Source of the DNA: BOG-938 sp048498155
GTDB taxonomy: Bacteria > Pseudomonadota > Alphaproteobacteria > Caulobacterales > Caulobacteraceae
Direction: 5' to 3'
Assembly (NCBI GenBank): GCA_048498155.1
Contig: JBEHYN010000008.1
Coordinates: 7,600-71,599, forward strand
DNA length: 64,000 bases
Shown here: positions 9,616 through 17,643 of the stretch, piece by piece
Layout of the letters: every line of letters starts with the position of its first letter
Numbering within the stretch: the first letter of the stretch is position 1
Notes under the pieces: model-generated
The model's input: the letters and a program-made list of their open reading frames with translations, nothing else
Database searches by the model: none
What the model was told of the DNA's origin: nothing
Position numbers and translations under genes: made by a program

Positions 9616-10959
9616 CTACTTGCCAATGCAGAAGCTGGAAAACACCTCGCCCAGCACCTCCTCCGGATCAATCCGGCCCGCAATCCGCCCCAGCGCCGTG
9701 GCCGCATGCCTTAAGTCCTCCGCAGCCAGTTCTGGCGAGCGCCCCAGGGCCAAACCACCGCGCCGAAGGGCCTGAGCGGCCTCCTCCAGGCGCCGACGAT
9801 GGCGCAGCCGGGTCACGGCGGGAAAATCAGCGGGGGCGCATAGGCCCTGCACCTTGGCGGATATGGCATCAGCCAGATCCCGCACCCCTCCATCGGCCAC
9901 CGCACACGCGCGAACGACACCGGCGCATTCGCGCTCAGCCGCCTTCATGGCCGCCGCCGCCGCCGGACCCTCCGGGCGATCCGCCTTGTTCAGCACCACG
10001 AGGTCGCCCTTGGCCATGAGGGCTGCGGCCTCGCCTCCCGGCCCGGGGCCGCCCGATCCGTCAACCACCCAAACCCGCAAATCGGCCGTCTTGGCCCAGG
10101 CCCGCGCCCGGCGCACGCCCTCCACCTCGATAGGATCGTCTGTCTCCCGGATGCCGGCCATGTCGGCATAGAGCGCCTTAAAGCCGCCGATAATCACGGG
10201 AACTTCGATCACGTCGCGCGTGGTGCCCGGACGGTCCGTCACAATCGCAGCCTCTCGCCCGGCCAAACGGTTCAGCAGACTGGACTTTCCGGCGTTCGGC
10301 GCGCCGATCAGCGCGATCCGGTAACCTTCCCGGACCCGCTCGCCGCGATGTTCATCCGCCAAGGCTGCTTCCAGATCGTCGGCCAGGGCGGCGATCTTGC
10401 CGCCGATCTCACGGTCCAACGTCTCGGGCAAATCCTCGTCTGGAAAGTCCACCGCCGCTTCCAGCCGGGCCAAGGCCTCGATCAGCCGCCGGCGCCAGGC
10501 CAGGTAGCGCGCCGAAAGCTCCCCCCCCAACTGTCCAAGGGCTTGGCGCCTTTGGCTGTCGGTCTCCGCGTCCACCAGATCGGCAATAGCTTCCGCCTGT
10601 GTCAGATCCAGCTTTCCGTGCTGAAAGGCGCGCCGGGAGAATTCGCCGGGCTCAGCCAGGCGCAAACCCAGTTCGCCCAAGGCTCGGCTGACGGCCTCGA
10701 CCGTCGCTTGTCCGCCGTGCAGATGCAATTCCGCGCTATCTTCCCCCGTGAAACTCCCGGGACCCGGTAGCCACAGCACCAGAGCTTGATCGAGAATTTC
10801 CCGACCCCGGCGTAGCCGCCTCAACGCGGCGCGGCGTGGCGCCGGCATGGCTCCGGCTAGGCGCCGCAGCACCCCGGCGCTTTCCGGACCTGATATCCGC
10901 ATCACCGCCACCGCCGCTCGCCCGGGCGCAGTGGCCAGGGCGAAGATGGTGTCCTGCAT
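9616..10959 (-). CDS. mnmE: tRNA modification GTPase MnmE
   Basis: Dimeric GTPase (TrmE) that partners MnmG in wobble-uridine modification. The N-terminal formyl-THF-binding domain contains FTGEDSAELHLHGG. The inserted G domain has GAPNAGKSS (219-227), DRPGTTRD, DMAGIRET and NKAD. The C-terminal catalytic motif CIGK ends the protein at residue 447. It stands directly upstream of mnmG, with a parS site in the gap. Confidence 0.97.
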   Translation of the reverse strand: MQDTIFALATAPGRAAVAVMRISGPESAGVLRRLAGAMPAPRRAALRRLRRGREILDQALVLWLPGPGSFTGEDSAELHLHGGQATVEAVSRALGELGLRLAEPGEFSRRAFQHGKLDLTQAEAIADLVDAETDSQRRQALGQLGGELSARYLAWRRRLIEALARLEAAVDFPDEDLPETLDREIGGKIAALADDLEAALADEHRGERVREGYRIALIGAPNAGKSSLLNRLAGREAAIVTDRPGTTRDVIEVPVIIGGFKALYADMAGIRETDDPIEVEGVRRARAWAKTADLRVWVVDGSGGPGPGGEAAALMAKGDLVVLNKADRPEGPAAAAAMKAAERECAGVVRACAVADGGVRDLADAISAKVQGLCAPADFPAVTRLRHRRRLEEAAQALRRGGLALGRSPELAAEDLRHAATALGRIAGRIDPEEVLGEVFSSFCIGK

Positions 10960-10960
10960 A

Positions 10961-11194
10961 TCAGACCTTGCCGCTGGTCGCCGCGAGCATCATGCGCATG
11001 AACTGTTCCTGGGCCTGTCCGCCGAAGGTCATCCAGCTGCGCATAAGCTCCTCGGGCTGGAGCATATTGATGTTGGCGTCCATCCGGCTTTTCATTTCCT
11101 GCACAAGATGGTCGTTCAGGATCGTCACGTCCGGGAGGCCAAAAAACGACCGCGCCTCCAGCGGTGTGCAGTCCACCTCGATCGTGACCTTCAT
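10961..11194 (-). CDS. Small DUF6489-like protein
   Basis: Short acidic, Met-rich protein of 77 aa starting MKVTIEVDCTP and containing ARSFFGLPDV. The ending of one or two lysines and a valine is soluble-looking, with no signal peptide or membrane segment. The pattern matches DUF6489-type proteins of unknown function encoded near mnmE in alphaproteobacteria. I prefer the start at 11194 to 11209 because the protein family begins MKV. The stop is 2 bp from the mnmE start, so the two are probably cotranscribed. Confidence 0.7.
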   Translation of the reverse strand: MKVTIEVDCTPLEARSFFGLPDVTILNDHLVQEMKSRMDANINMLQPEELMRSWMTFGGQAQEQFMRMMLAATSGKV

Positions 11195-11352
11195 GCCATC
11201 GTTCCTCAAATCGCGTCGCCCTGCCGGCGACTCCTAAGCATCGCCGCACGGGGGGCCGGGTTCAACCGCCTATATCGTCCGATCCCGACCAAGCTCTATC
11301 GCATTTGGCCGCTAGCTCACTAAATTGCGTGTTCAAACGTGGAGTCTGGCCG

Positions 11353-12321
11353 ATGCGGGTGGTTGAATTCGATAAGATCGGCGGGCCGGAGGTGTTGCGC
11401 GTTGTTGATCGGGAGGTCCTTGCGCCAGGGCCCGGTGAAATTCTGATCCGCCATGGGGCTATTGGTCTGAACTTCATCGACACCTATTTCCGCACCGGTC
11501 TTTATCCCGCGCCCCTGCCCTGCGTGCTCGGTTCAGAGGGGTCGGGCGTTGTGGAGGCTGTGGGGCAGGGGGTTACGCGCTTTCGGGTCGGCGACCGTGC
11601 AGCCTATGCCGGCGGCTTCGGCGCCTATGCCCAAGCTCGATCCTACCCCGCTGACCGGGCCGTCCGAGTGCCGGACGGGATCAGCGATGAGGTGGCGGCC
11701 GCCGTAATGCTCAAGGGCATGACCGCAGAGTTCCTCTTGCATCGTTGCTTCAAGGTCCAGGCCGGGCAGAGCGTGCTGGTTCACGCCGCGGCGGGGGGCG
11801 TCGGCAGCCTGCTGGTGCAGTGGGCCAAGGCGCTCGGAGCCCGGGTGATCGGCACGGCCGGCTCGCCCGAAAAGGCCGCCCTGGCCCAGGCGTTTGGCGC
11901 CGACGAATTGGTTCTTTATCGCGAAGACAACGTAGCCGAACGCGTTCGGGCGCTGACGAACGGCCAGGGGGTCGCGGTTGTCTTTGATTCCGTGGGCAAA
12001 GACACATTCGATGGCTCTATTGATAGTCTGGCTCGGCGAGGCTGGCTGGTGGCTTTCGGCAACGCCTCAGGTCCCGCGCCGCCGATTGACCCGCTCCGCC
12101 TTATGCGCGGAGGATCGCTAATTCTGACTCGGCCGACCCTGGTGGACTTTATCGTCACGACTGAGGAGTTGGACGCCAGCGCCGCCGCTGTGTTTGCCGC
12201 CATCCAGTCGGGCGCGATCACCCCCCGGATCGGTCAAACTTTCGCTTTGGACGATATCGCCGACGCGCACCGGGCGCTCGAGGGACGCCGAACCACCGGC
12301 GCGACCCTGTTAATCCCCTAG
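11353..12321 (+). CDS. NADPH:quinone oxidoreductase (QorA-type, zinc-free MDR)
   Basis: Medium-chain reductase of 322 aa that probably uses NADPH to reduce quinones. It has an N-terminal GroES-like domain (GLNFIDTYFRTG, GSEGSGVVEAVG) and a Rossmann nucleotide-binding motif (HAAAGGVGSLLVQWAK). The Cys ligands of zinc-type alcohol dehydrogenases are absent, which supports the quinone-reductase subgroup. The ATG at 11353 is preferred over 11305. It is divergent from the mnmE operon. Confidence 0.85.
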   Translation: MRVVEFDKIGGPEVLRVVDREVLAPGPGEILIRHGAIGLNFIDTYFRTGLYPAPLPCVLGSEGSGVVEAVGQGVTRFRVGDRAAYAGGFGAYAQARSYPADRAVRVPDGISDEVAAAVMLKGMTAEFLLHRCFKVQAGQSVLVHAAAGGVGSLLVQWAKALGARVIGTAGSPEKAALAQAFGADELVLYREDNVAERVRALTNGQGVAVVFDSVGKDTFDGSIDSLARRGWLVAFGNASGPAPPIDPLRLMRGGSLILTRPTLVDFIVTTEELDASAAAVFAAIQSGAITPRIGQTFALDDIADAHRALEGRRTTGATLLIP

Positions 12322-12339
12322 TTCACGCCCGATGAAGAG

Positions 12340-12355
12340 CGTTTCACGTGAAACG
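12340..12355. other. parS site (convergent spacer)
   Basis: CGTTTCACGTGAAACG is a perfect palindrome with the 14-bp parS core. It fills most of the 34-bp gap between the convergent stops of the quinone oxidoreductase and GST genes, and is 5 kb from the proposed origin. Confidence 0.93.
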
Positions 12356-12955
12356 TCAGGTCTTCATGGCCGCCGGACAGGCGGGGCGCGCCAGCAGCCG
12401 ATTCAAGTAGTCTGTTACTAAATCATCGTAGGATTCAGCGGCCTTGATCGCGCGGCCCATAAACAGGGCGTAGCCGACGGAAATATCCGCTGCGGTGAAT
12501 TGATCGCCGGCCATATAAGGCGCGCTTTTCAGTCGCTCAGACACCAGCCTCAGGCGATCGGCGAAGGTTTTCCGGATATCGCCCGCGGTCCACTCGTCCT
12601 TGGCCCCGACCGGTCCAAAGAAGCGGGCGTGAAGCAAATAGGTCAGTGGCGCGGCTAGGGTGGCCTCGCCCATATGCAGGAACTGTAGATAGTCGCCGAA
12701 ACCCGGCTGGCCTGGCTCCAAAGCCAGGGGCGTGGGCCCATAGCGGCGGGCAAAGTAGTCAATAATGGCCACCGACTCGAAGATCTTCACGTCCCCGTCG
12801 ACCATGGCCGGCAGGGTGCCCAGCGGATTGATCTTGAGGTACTCCGCATCGGCGGGAAAGGCCGTTGAGACCGCCTCATAGGCCAGTCCCATTTCTTCAG
12901 CCATCCAAATGGCCCTGGAGGAGCGCGTCTTATTGATGTGGTAAATAAGAATCAC
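12356..12955 (-). CDS. Glutathione S-transferase family protein
   Basis: GST-fold protein of 199 aa. The N-terminal thioredoxin-like domain contains PLGTLPAM (cis-Pro) and the glutathione-binding FESVAIIDY, followed by an all-helical C-terminal domain. I prefer the GTG at 12955 (VILIYHINKT, with AAGAGAA upstream) to a TTG at 12985 that overlaps the rho stop. It lies just downstream of rho in the same direction. The substrate cannot be read from the sequence. Confidence 0.85.
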   Translation of the reverse strand: MILIYHINKTRSSRAIWMAEEMGLAYEAVSTAFPADAEYLKINPLGTLPAMVDGDVKIFESVAIIDYFARRYGPTPLALEPGQPGFGDYLQFLHMGEATLAAPLTYLLHARFFGPVGAKDEWTAGDIRKTFADRLRLVSERLKSAPYMAGDQFTAADISVGYALFMGRAIKAAESYDDLVTDYLNRLLARPACPAAMKT

Positions 12956-12981
12956 ATCTAATTCTCTTTTGCCTCTGAATA

Positions 12982-14334
12982 TCAAGTATTCATGGACTGG
13001 AAGAACTCACCGTTATTTTTTGTTTGTCGTAGTTTATCTAACAGGAACTCGATCGCATCTTGCGCGCCCATCGGATTCAGGATGCGGCGAAGCACGTATG
13101 TCTTCTGCAACACATCCTTCGGCGTGATCAATTCTTCCTTACGGGTGCCGGACTTAAGGATGTCGATGGCTGGGAACACCCGCTTGTCCGCGACCTTGCG
13201 GTCCAGGATGATTTCCGAGTTACCGGTGCCCTTGAACTCTTCAAAGATCACTTCGTCCATTCGCGAGCCCGTATCGATCAAAGCCGTGGCGATAATGGTC
13301 AGCGAGCCGCCTTCTTCGATATTCCGCGCCGCGCCGAAGAAGCGCTTCGGGCGTTGCAGGGCGTTAGCGTCCACACCGCCGGTCAGCACCTTGCCTGAAG
13401 AGGGCACCACGGTGTTGTAGGCGCGGCCTAGGCGCGTGACCGAATCCAGCAGGATGACCACGTCGCGCTTATGTTCGACCAGCCGCTTAGCTTTCTCGAT
13501 AACCATCTCAGCCACCTGCACGTGGCGCGTCGCCGGCTCGTCGAAGGTGGAGGAGATCACCTCACCCTTCACCGTGCGCTGCATGTCGGTGACTTCCTCG
13601 GGCCGTTCATCGATCAGCAACACGATCAGGTAGCATTCAGGGTGGTTGGCGGCGATGGACTTGGCAATGTTCTGCAGCATTACCGTCTTGCCCACCCGGG
13701 GCGGCGCCACGATCAGGCAGCGCTGGCCTTTGCCGAGCGGGGCGACGATATCGATGATCCGACCGGAACGGTCCTTCAGCGTCGGATCCTCAATCTCCAT
13801 GCTCAGTCGTTGTTCGGGATACAGTGGGGTCAGGTTGTCGAAGTGGACCTTGTGCCGGACATTCTCCGGGTTCTCGAAATTGATAGTGTCGACCTTGACC
13901 AAGGCGAAATAACGCTCGCCCTCGCGCGGCGCGCGGACGCCGCCCTCCACCGAATCTCCTGTGCGCAGGCCGAATTTACGGATTTGCGATGGGCTGACGT
14001 AGATGTCGTCCGGGCCGGACAGGTAATTGGCTTCCGGCGAGCGCAGGAAGCCAAACCCATCGGGCAGAACTTCCATGGTGCCGCTGCCGGAGATCTCGAC
14101 CCCCTCTTCGGCCAGGGCCTTGAGGATGGCGAACATCATGTCCTGCTTGCGCATGGCGTTCGCGTTCTCGATCTCGAGCGCCTCGGCGAAGGCAAGCAGA
14201 TCGGTGGGGGATTTCTCCTTGAGCTCCTGCAGCGACATGCGCTGGAGGCCCATGGTGGCGATGGCGGAGGCCCCCGCGTCATCGCCGGCCTCTTCGGCCG
14301 TCGTGTCGATCAGAATCTCGGAATCGTCTGTCAT
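12982..14334 (-). CDS. rho: Transcription termination factor Rho
   Basis: Hexameric RNA helicase for factor-dependent termination. The length is 450 aa. There is an N-terminal acidic extension of about 30 residues, the Rho-N helical domain, the RNA-binding cold-shock domain (LPDGFGFLRS), the P-loop APPRVGKTVM near residues 210-219, and the Q- and R-loop region (SVTRLGRAYN, TGGVDANALQRPKRFFGAARN). It lies downstream of hemJ with a 242-bp leader. Confidence 0.98.
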   Translation of the reverse strand: MTDDSEILIDTTAEEAGDDAGASAIATMGLQRMSLQELKEKSPTDLLAFAEALEIENANAMRKQDMMFAILKALAEEGVEISGSGTMEVLPDGFGFLRSPEANYLSGPDDIYVSPSQIRKFGLRTGDSVEGGVRAPREGERYFALVKVDTINFENPENVRHKVHFDNLTPLYPEQRLSMEIEDPTLKDRSGRIIDIVAPLGKGQRCLIVAPPRVGKTVMLQNIAKSIAANHPECYLIVLLIDERPEEVTDMQRTVKGEVISSTFDEPATRHVQVAEMVIEKAKRLVEHKRDVVILLDSVTRLGRAYNTVVPSSGKVLTGGVDANALQRPKRFFGAARNIEEGGSLTIIATALIDTGSRMDEVIFEEFKGTGNSEIILDRKVADKRVFPAIDILKSGTRKEELITPKDVLQKTYVLRRILNPMGAQDAIEFLLDKLRQTKNNGEFFQSMNT

Positions 14335-14576
14335 GAATGGACTCTATAATTCGCCGCGCATCGGCGGCGTCTGGCGGCCCTTAGGGCCATTGGAAAACCG
14401 GGCTGCTCAGCCCGAATACAGGTGCGGCCTGAGAACCAAACCGCAGAGGGGGAGGGTCGGACCGCGCCGCGCCACGCGCGGGGTCCTTCAGGGGCGGGAG
14501 TCCGGCGAACCGGACCTCCACCAGCGGAACCACAGCCACGGCCCCAGGTCAAGCACCGAGGGACGTCTGGGCCTGG
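14335..14576 (-). promoter_or_regulatory. rho leader with attenuator-like hairpin
   Basis: The 242-bp gap between hemJ and rho. On the minus strand, CGGGCT-GAGC-AGCCCG (14399-14414) forms a 6-bp GC-rich stem followed within a few bases by TTTT, about 65 nt before the rho start. It may end hemJ transcription or act as an attenuator in the rho leader. Rho autoregulation through its leader is known in other bacteria; its use here is inferred. Confidence 0.4.
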
Positions 14577-15053
14577 TCAGCCGCCGAATTCGGTAGTGAC
14601 CGCCAGGACCATGACAACCGCTACCAGAAAGGGCAGCTCGTTGACCATGCGCCAGAACCGCTCGCTATGGGTGTTCTTGTGCTTGGCGAAGGCCTTGCGG
14701 TTCTTGGCCAGGAAATGGTGCCAGACGGTCTGGAAAACCACCCCCGCAAGCTTGGTCAGCATCCAGGGCTTGAGCACCAGGCCCAGGTCATGGCCGGCGG
14801 CCGTGCGGATGTAGATTAGGGCCAGGCCCAGGGCCCAGGCAATGACCATGGCCGGGTTCATGATTATGCTCATGAGCTTGGCTTCCATGGTCTGGAAGGT
14901 CAGGTCCATCTCCGAGCCCGCCGTGGCGCGGGTATGGTAGGCGAAAATACGCGGCAGATACAAAAGGCCGGCCATCCAGGCGATAACCGCAATGATGTGC
15001 AGGCCGCGGATGAGTTCGTACTGTCCGCTGATCGCTTCGTACAAACCGTTCAT
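14577..15053 (-). CDS. hemJ: Protoporphyrinogen IX oxidase HemJ
   Basis: Integral membrane protein (UPF0093/HemJ) for the penultimate haem step, found in many alphaproteobacteria that lack HemG and HemY. The 158-aa protein has about four transmembrane helices and the conserved GLHIIAVIAWMAGLLYLPR and TVWHHFLAK segments with the conserved His residues. The start at 15053 overlaps the hemH stop as ATGA; the longer frame to 15131 lies inside hemH and is not expected. hemE, hemH and hemJ form one haem operon. Confidence 0.93.
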   Translation of the reverse strand: MNGLYEAISGQYELIRGLHIIAVIAWMAGLLYLPRIFAYHTRATAGSEMDLTFQTMEAKLMSIIMNPAMVIAWALGLALIYIRTAAGHDLGLVLKPWMLTKLAGVVFQTVWHHFLAKNRKAFAKHKNTHSERFWRMVNELPFLVAVVMVLAVTTEFGG

Positions 15054-16132
15054 GCCGCCGCGTCCTTCGTTCGGGGGCAGCTTCGCCAACCCTCGCCGCA
15101 CCGCCACGGGCCGGCCGGCAAGGTCGCGCACGGTCCCGCAAGGGCTATTTGCACCAGTTGCCCTAGGCCGTCGACAAAGCTTTGCTCTATCCCTAGCGCA
15201 GGCGCACGCAGATAGGTGGGGCAGCCCACCTGGTCGGCCAAGCCGGCATAGTCGTGGTCCAATTCCACCAGGGTCTCAATGTGTTCCGAGACAAACGCGA
15301 TGGGCGAGATCAAAACGCCCATGCCTTCGGCCCCGGCGTCCTCGATGGCGTGGATGGTGTAGGGGCGCAGCCACTTCATTGGCCCGACGCGGCTCTGATA
15401 ACATACCCGCCAGTCCCAATCGCGCCCTGTGTCCGCGCGCAGACGCTCGAGCACCCCCACGGCGGTGGCTTCCACCTGGGCCTGATAGGGATCGCCCTTG
15501 GCCACCACCGATAGCGGCAGACCATGGGCGGAAAACAGCAGGCGTATCGGCCAGGGCGATCCCGCTTCGCGCCAGACCTGCAAGATGCGCCCGGCGTGGG
15601 CCCGGATCAGCGCGTCGTGCGTTGGGTAGCAACACACCGCCCGAACCCGTCCTGACCCTTTGTAGGCCTCGCGCCAAGCTTTCAGGGAGGAGGCGGTAGT
15701 CGTTGTGGAGAACTGCGGATAGAGCGGCAGAACAACGATTTCGTCAGGGGCGAAAGCCGCCACCTGCGCGGCGGCGTCCCGCGTCAGGGGCTTCCAATAG
15801 CGCATGGCGATGAAAACCTTGGCCTCGGTCTGCGGCATCACCTGGTCCAGCCTGGCCTGCAGGGCCTGGGCCTGGGCCTCCGTTTCCGGTTTCAGGGGAG
15901 AGCCGCCACCGAGCCTGGCGTAGTTGGCCTTTGCGCTCTTGGCCCGCAAGGTCGACACCAGCGCCGCAAGCGCCAACCTGATCGGGCCGGGCAAGCCGAT
16001 AATGGCCCGATCTGAGAACAGATTGAACAGGAACGGGCGCACGGCCGACGGTCGATCAGGACCCCCTAGGTTGAATAGCACAACCGCCAGCCGGCGCTTC
16101 GGCGCACTGTCGCTCACGTCCTGGTGTTCCAA
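15050..16132 (-). CDS. hemH: Ferrochelatase
   Basis: Inserts Fe2+ into protoporphyrin IX, the last step of haem synthesis. The 360-aa product has the N-terminal VVLFNLGGP, the catalytic-region LFSAHGLPLS, YQSRVGPMKWL and the conserved Glu segment FVSEHIETL. It overlaps hemE by 19 bp and hemJ by 4 bp. Confidence 0.96.
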   Translation of the reverse strand: MEHQDVSDSAPKRRLAVVLFNLGGPDRPSAVRPFLFNLFSDRAIIGLPGPIRLALAALVSTLRAKSAKANYARLGGGSPLKPETEAQAQALQARLDQVMPQTEAKVFIAMRYWKPLTRDAAAQVAAFAPDEIVVLPLYPQFSTTTTASSLKAWREAYKGSGRVRAVCCYPTHDALIRAHAGRILQVWREAGSPWPIRLLFSAHGLPLSVVAKGDPYQAQVEATAVGVLERLRADTGRDWDWRVCYQSRVGPMKWLRPYTIHAIEDAGAEGMGVLISPIAFVSEHIETLVELDHDYAGLADQVGCPTYLRAPALGIEQSFVDGLGQLVQIALAGPCATLPAGPWRCGEGWRSCPRTKDAAA

Positions 16133-17154
16133 AGTGTTACCCGTTCAACCGTGCGCGCCACGTGCTCAATCGGCGTGTCGGGCAATATGCCGTGGCCCAG
16201 ATTGAAGATGTAGGGTCCCGCTCCCCACTGGCTGAGCAGTTCATCAGTCCGGCGATCCAGTTCCTTGCCCCCTGCGCGGAGGAGAAGGGGGTCCAGCGCG
16301 CCTTGAATCGGCTTTTTGGCCTGAATGGCCAGGCCTTGAGCCGCACTCGCCTGCACATCCAACGCAACGGCGTCGCTGGAGACCTTGTCCGCATAGATCT
16401 GAACCAGCGCGCCGGCGCCTCGTGGAAAGCCGATCACCGGCGCACTGACCCCCAATTCGCGCAATCGCTTGATGATCGCTGCGTGGGGCCGGATCACCAG
16501 GCGTTCGAACAGCGGCTCGGACAGGCCCTCCGCCCAGGATTCGAACAGTTTCAACACCTGCGCCCCGGCCGAAGCCTGCATGGCCAGATAGCGCGAGGTG
16601 GCCTCCACCAAAACTTCCAGCAAGCCATCCACCCTGTCCGGGTCGGTATAGGCCAAGGTGCGCGAGGCGCTGCGGTCGCTGGACCGGCCTTCGATCATAT
16701 AGGTGGCTACCGTCCACGGCCCACCGGCAAAGCCGATCAGCGCCCGCTCTGGCTCCAGCGCGGCCCGCACCAGCGACAGGGTCTCGCCCACACTCGACAA
16801 AGCTTTGGTGGATGTCTCAATCTTGGAAGCCAGGGCCGGATTGGACGGCAATTCACCCAGCCTGGGTCCCTCGCCCGCTTCGAACCAGACATCCTGACCC
16901 AGGGCGCGCGGAATCAGCAAAATATCGGCAAACACGATGGCTGCATCCAACGGGAACCGGCGCATGGGCTGCAAGGTCGCCTCGGCCGCCATATTTGGAT
17001 TGTGGCAAAAGGCGATGAAGTCGGGCGCCTGGGCTCGCAGAACGCGATATTCCGGCAAGAACCGGCCGGCCTGGCGCATGAACCAGACAGGAGGTCGATC
17101 GGCGGCCTGTCCCGAAAGGACGGAGAGCAGGCGGGGCGGGGAGACTGGGCTCAT
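16114..17154 (-). CDS. hemE: Uroporphyrinogen decarboxylase
   Basis: Decarboxylates uroporphyrinogen III to coproporphyrinogen III. The N-terminal signature PPVWFMRQAGRFLPEY and the later GFAGGPWTVATYM segment are present; the length is 346 aa. It is the first gene of hemE-hemH-hemJ. Its promoter region lies in the proposed origin, with a CtrA box about 53 bp upstream of the start, as with the Caulobacter hemE promoter inside Cori. Confidence 0.97.
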   Translation of the reverse strand: MSPVSPPRLLSVLSGQAADRPPVWFMRQAGRFLPEYRVLRAQAPDFIAFCHNPNMAAEATLQPMRRFPLDAAIVFADILLIPRALGQDVWFEAGEGPRLGELPSNPALASKIETSTKALSSVGETLSLVRAALEPERALIGFAGGPWTVATYMIEGRSSDRSASRTLAYTDPDRVDGLLEVLVEATSRYLAMQASAGAQVLKLFESWAEGLSEPLFERLVIRPHAAIIKRLRELGVSAPVIGFPRGAGALVQIYADKVSSDAVALDVQASAAQGLAIQAKKPIQGALDPLLLRAGGKELDRRTDELLSQWGAGPYIFNLGHGILPDTPIEHVARTVERVTLWNTRT

Positions 17155-17206
17155 GGCGCTGCTCCTTAGTCCGGCTATGTGGTCCGGCTCAAGGCGCCCT
17201 ACATAC

Positions 17207-17221
17207 TTAATAGAAGATTAA
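17207..17221. promoter_or_regulatory. CtrA-binding box at hemE edge
   Basis: TTAA-TAGAAGA-TTAA is an exact match to the full CtrA consensus TTAA-N7-TTAA. It lies about 53 bp upstream of the hemE start, where CtrA could both repress initiation and control hemE transcription. Confidence 0.78.
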
Positions 17222-17336
17222 GATTTTTGAGACGGTAGAAGTATGGCGGCCCAAGACGGGGATGGAACACGCTCGAGCGGGGCGCTAACAGGCTTATCCC
17301 ATGCCGTGCAGCGCCCTACCCTTCAACTTCGGCGCC

Positions 17337-17345
17337 TGTGAATAA
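17337..17345 (-). other. DnaA box
   Basis: TGTGAATAA reads TTATTCACA on the minus strand, 8 of 9 matching the DnaA consensus TTATCCACA. It is the best DnaA box in the origin spacer. Weaker 7-of-9 candidates are at 17411-17419 (TTATCGGCA on minus) and 17488-17496 (TTATCCGCC on minus). Confidence 0.65.
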
Positions 17346-17580
17346 CGGGGACAAGGCGCGATGGCCCAACCCAGCCAGCCATTGGACGTCGCCCGGCCTG
17401 TAGAGCGTTTTGCCGATAACATATGTCCCCAAAACTCGCCCAAGGTCGGGGCAATCCATTCCACAGGCTTGGCCGACGGGGAAACTTGGCGGATAACCCG
17501 CCCGCTTGTCCCCGCTGACCGCGCATGAGGCGTGCGGAGCCTTTTCGCCGTCTGTTCGTCCCCCGTTGGCGGGGTGTTTG

Positions 17581-17595
17581 TTAAACATTTGTTAA
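17581..17595. promoter_or_regulatory. CtrA-binding box at PPSR edge
   Basis: TTAA-ACATTTG-TTAA is a second exact CtrA full site. It lies in the AT-richest part of the spacer, about 49 bp upstream of the PPSR start. Confidence 0.78.
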
Positions 17596-17643
17596 CGTTA
17601 TTCCCCCGGCCCCGGTTTGTGGCCAAGGCAACCATCGCAGCCC

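Larger units (their letters stand above)
17155..17643. other. Candidate chromosomal replication origin (Cori-like)
   Basis: 489-bp non-coding spacer between divergent hemE and the PPSR gene. In Caulobacter crescentus the chromosomal origin occupies exactly this interval (hemE / RP001 homologue). I see two perfect TTAA-N7-TTAA CtrA boxes near its edges, three DnaA-like boxes (17337-17345, 17411-17419, 17488-17496) and an AT-rich patch at 17575-17603. No GANTC (CcrM) site is present in the spacer. Short frames here read as noise. parAB and three parS sites lie 5-12 kb away. Origin function is inferred from synteny and motifs. Confidence 0.82.
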
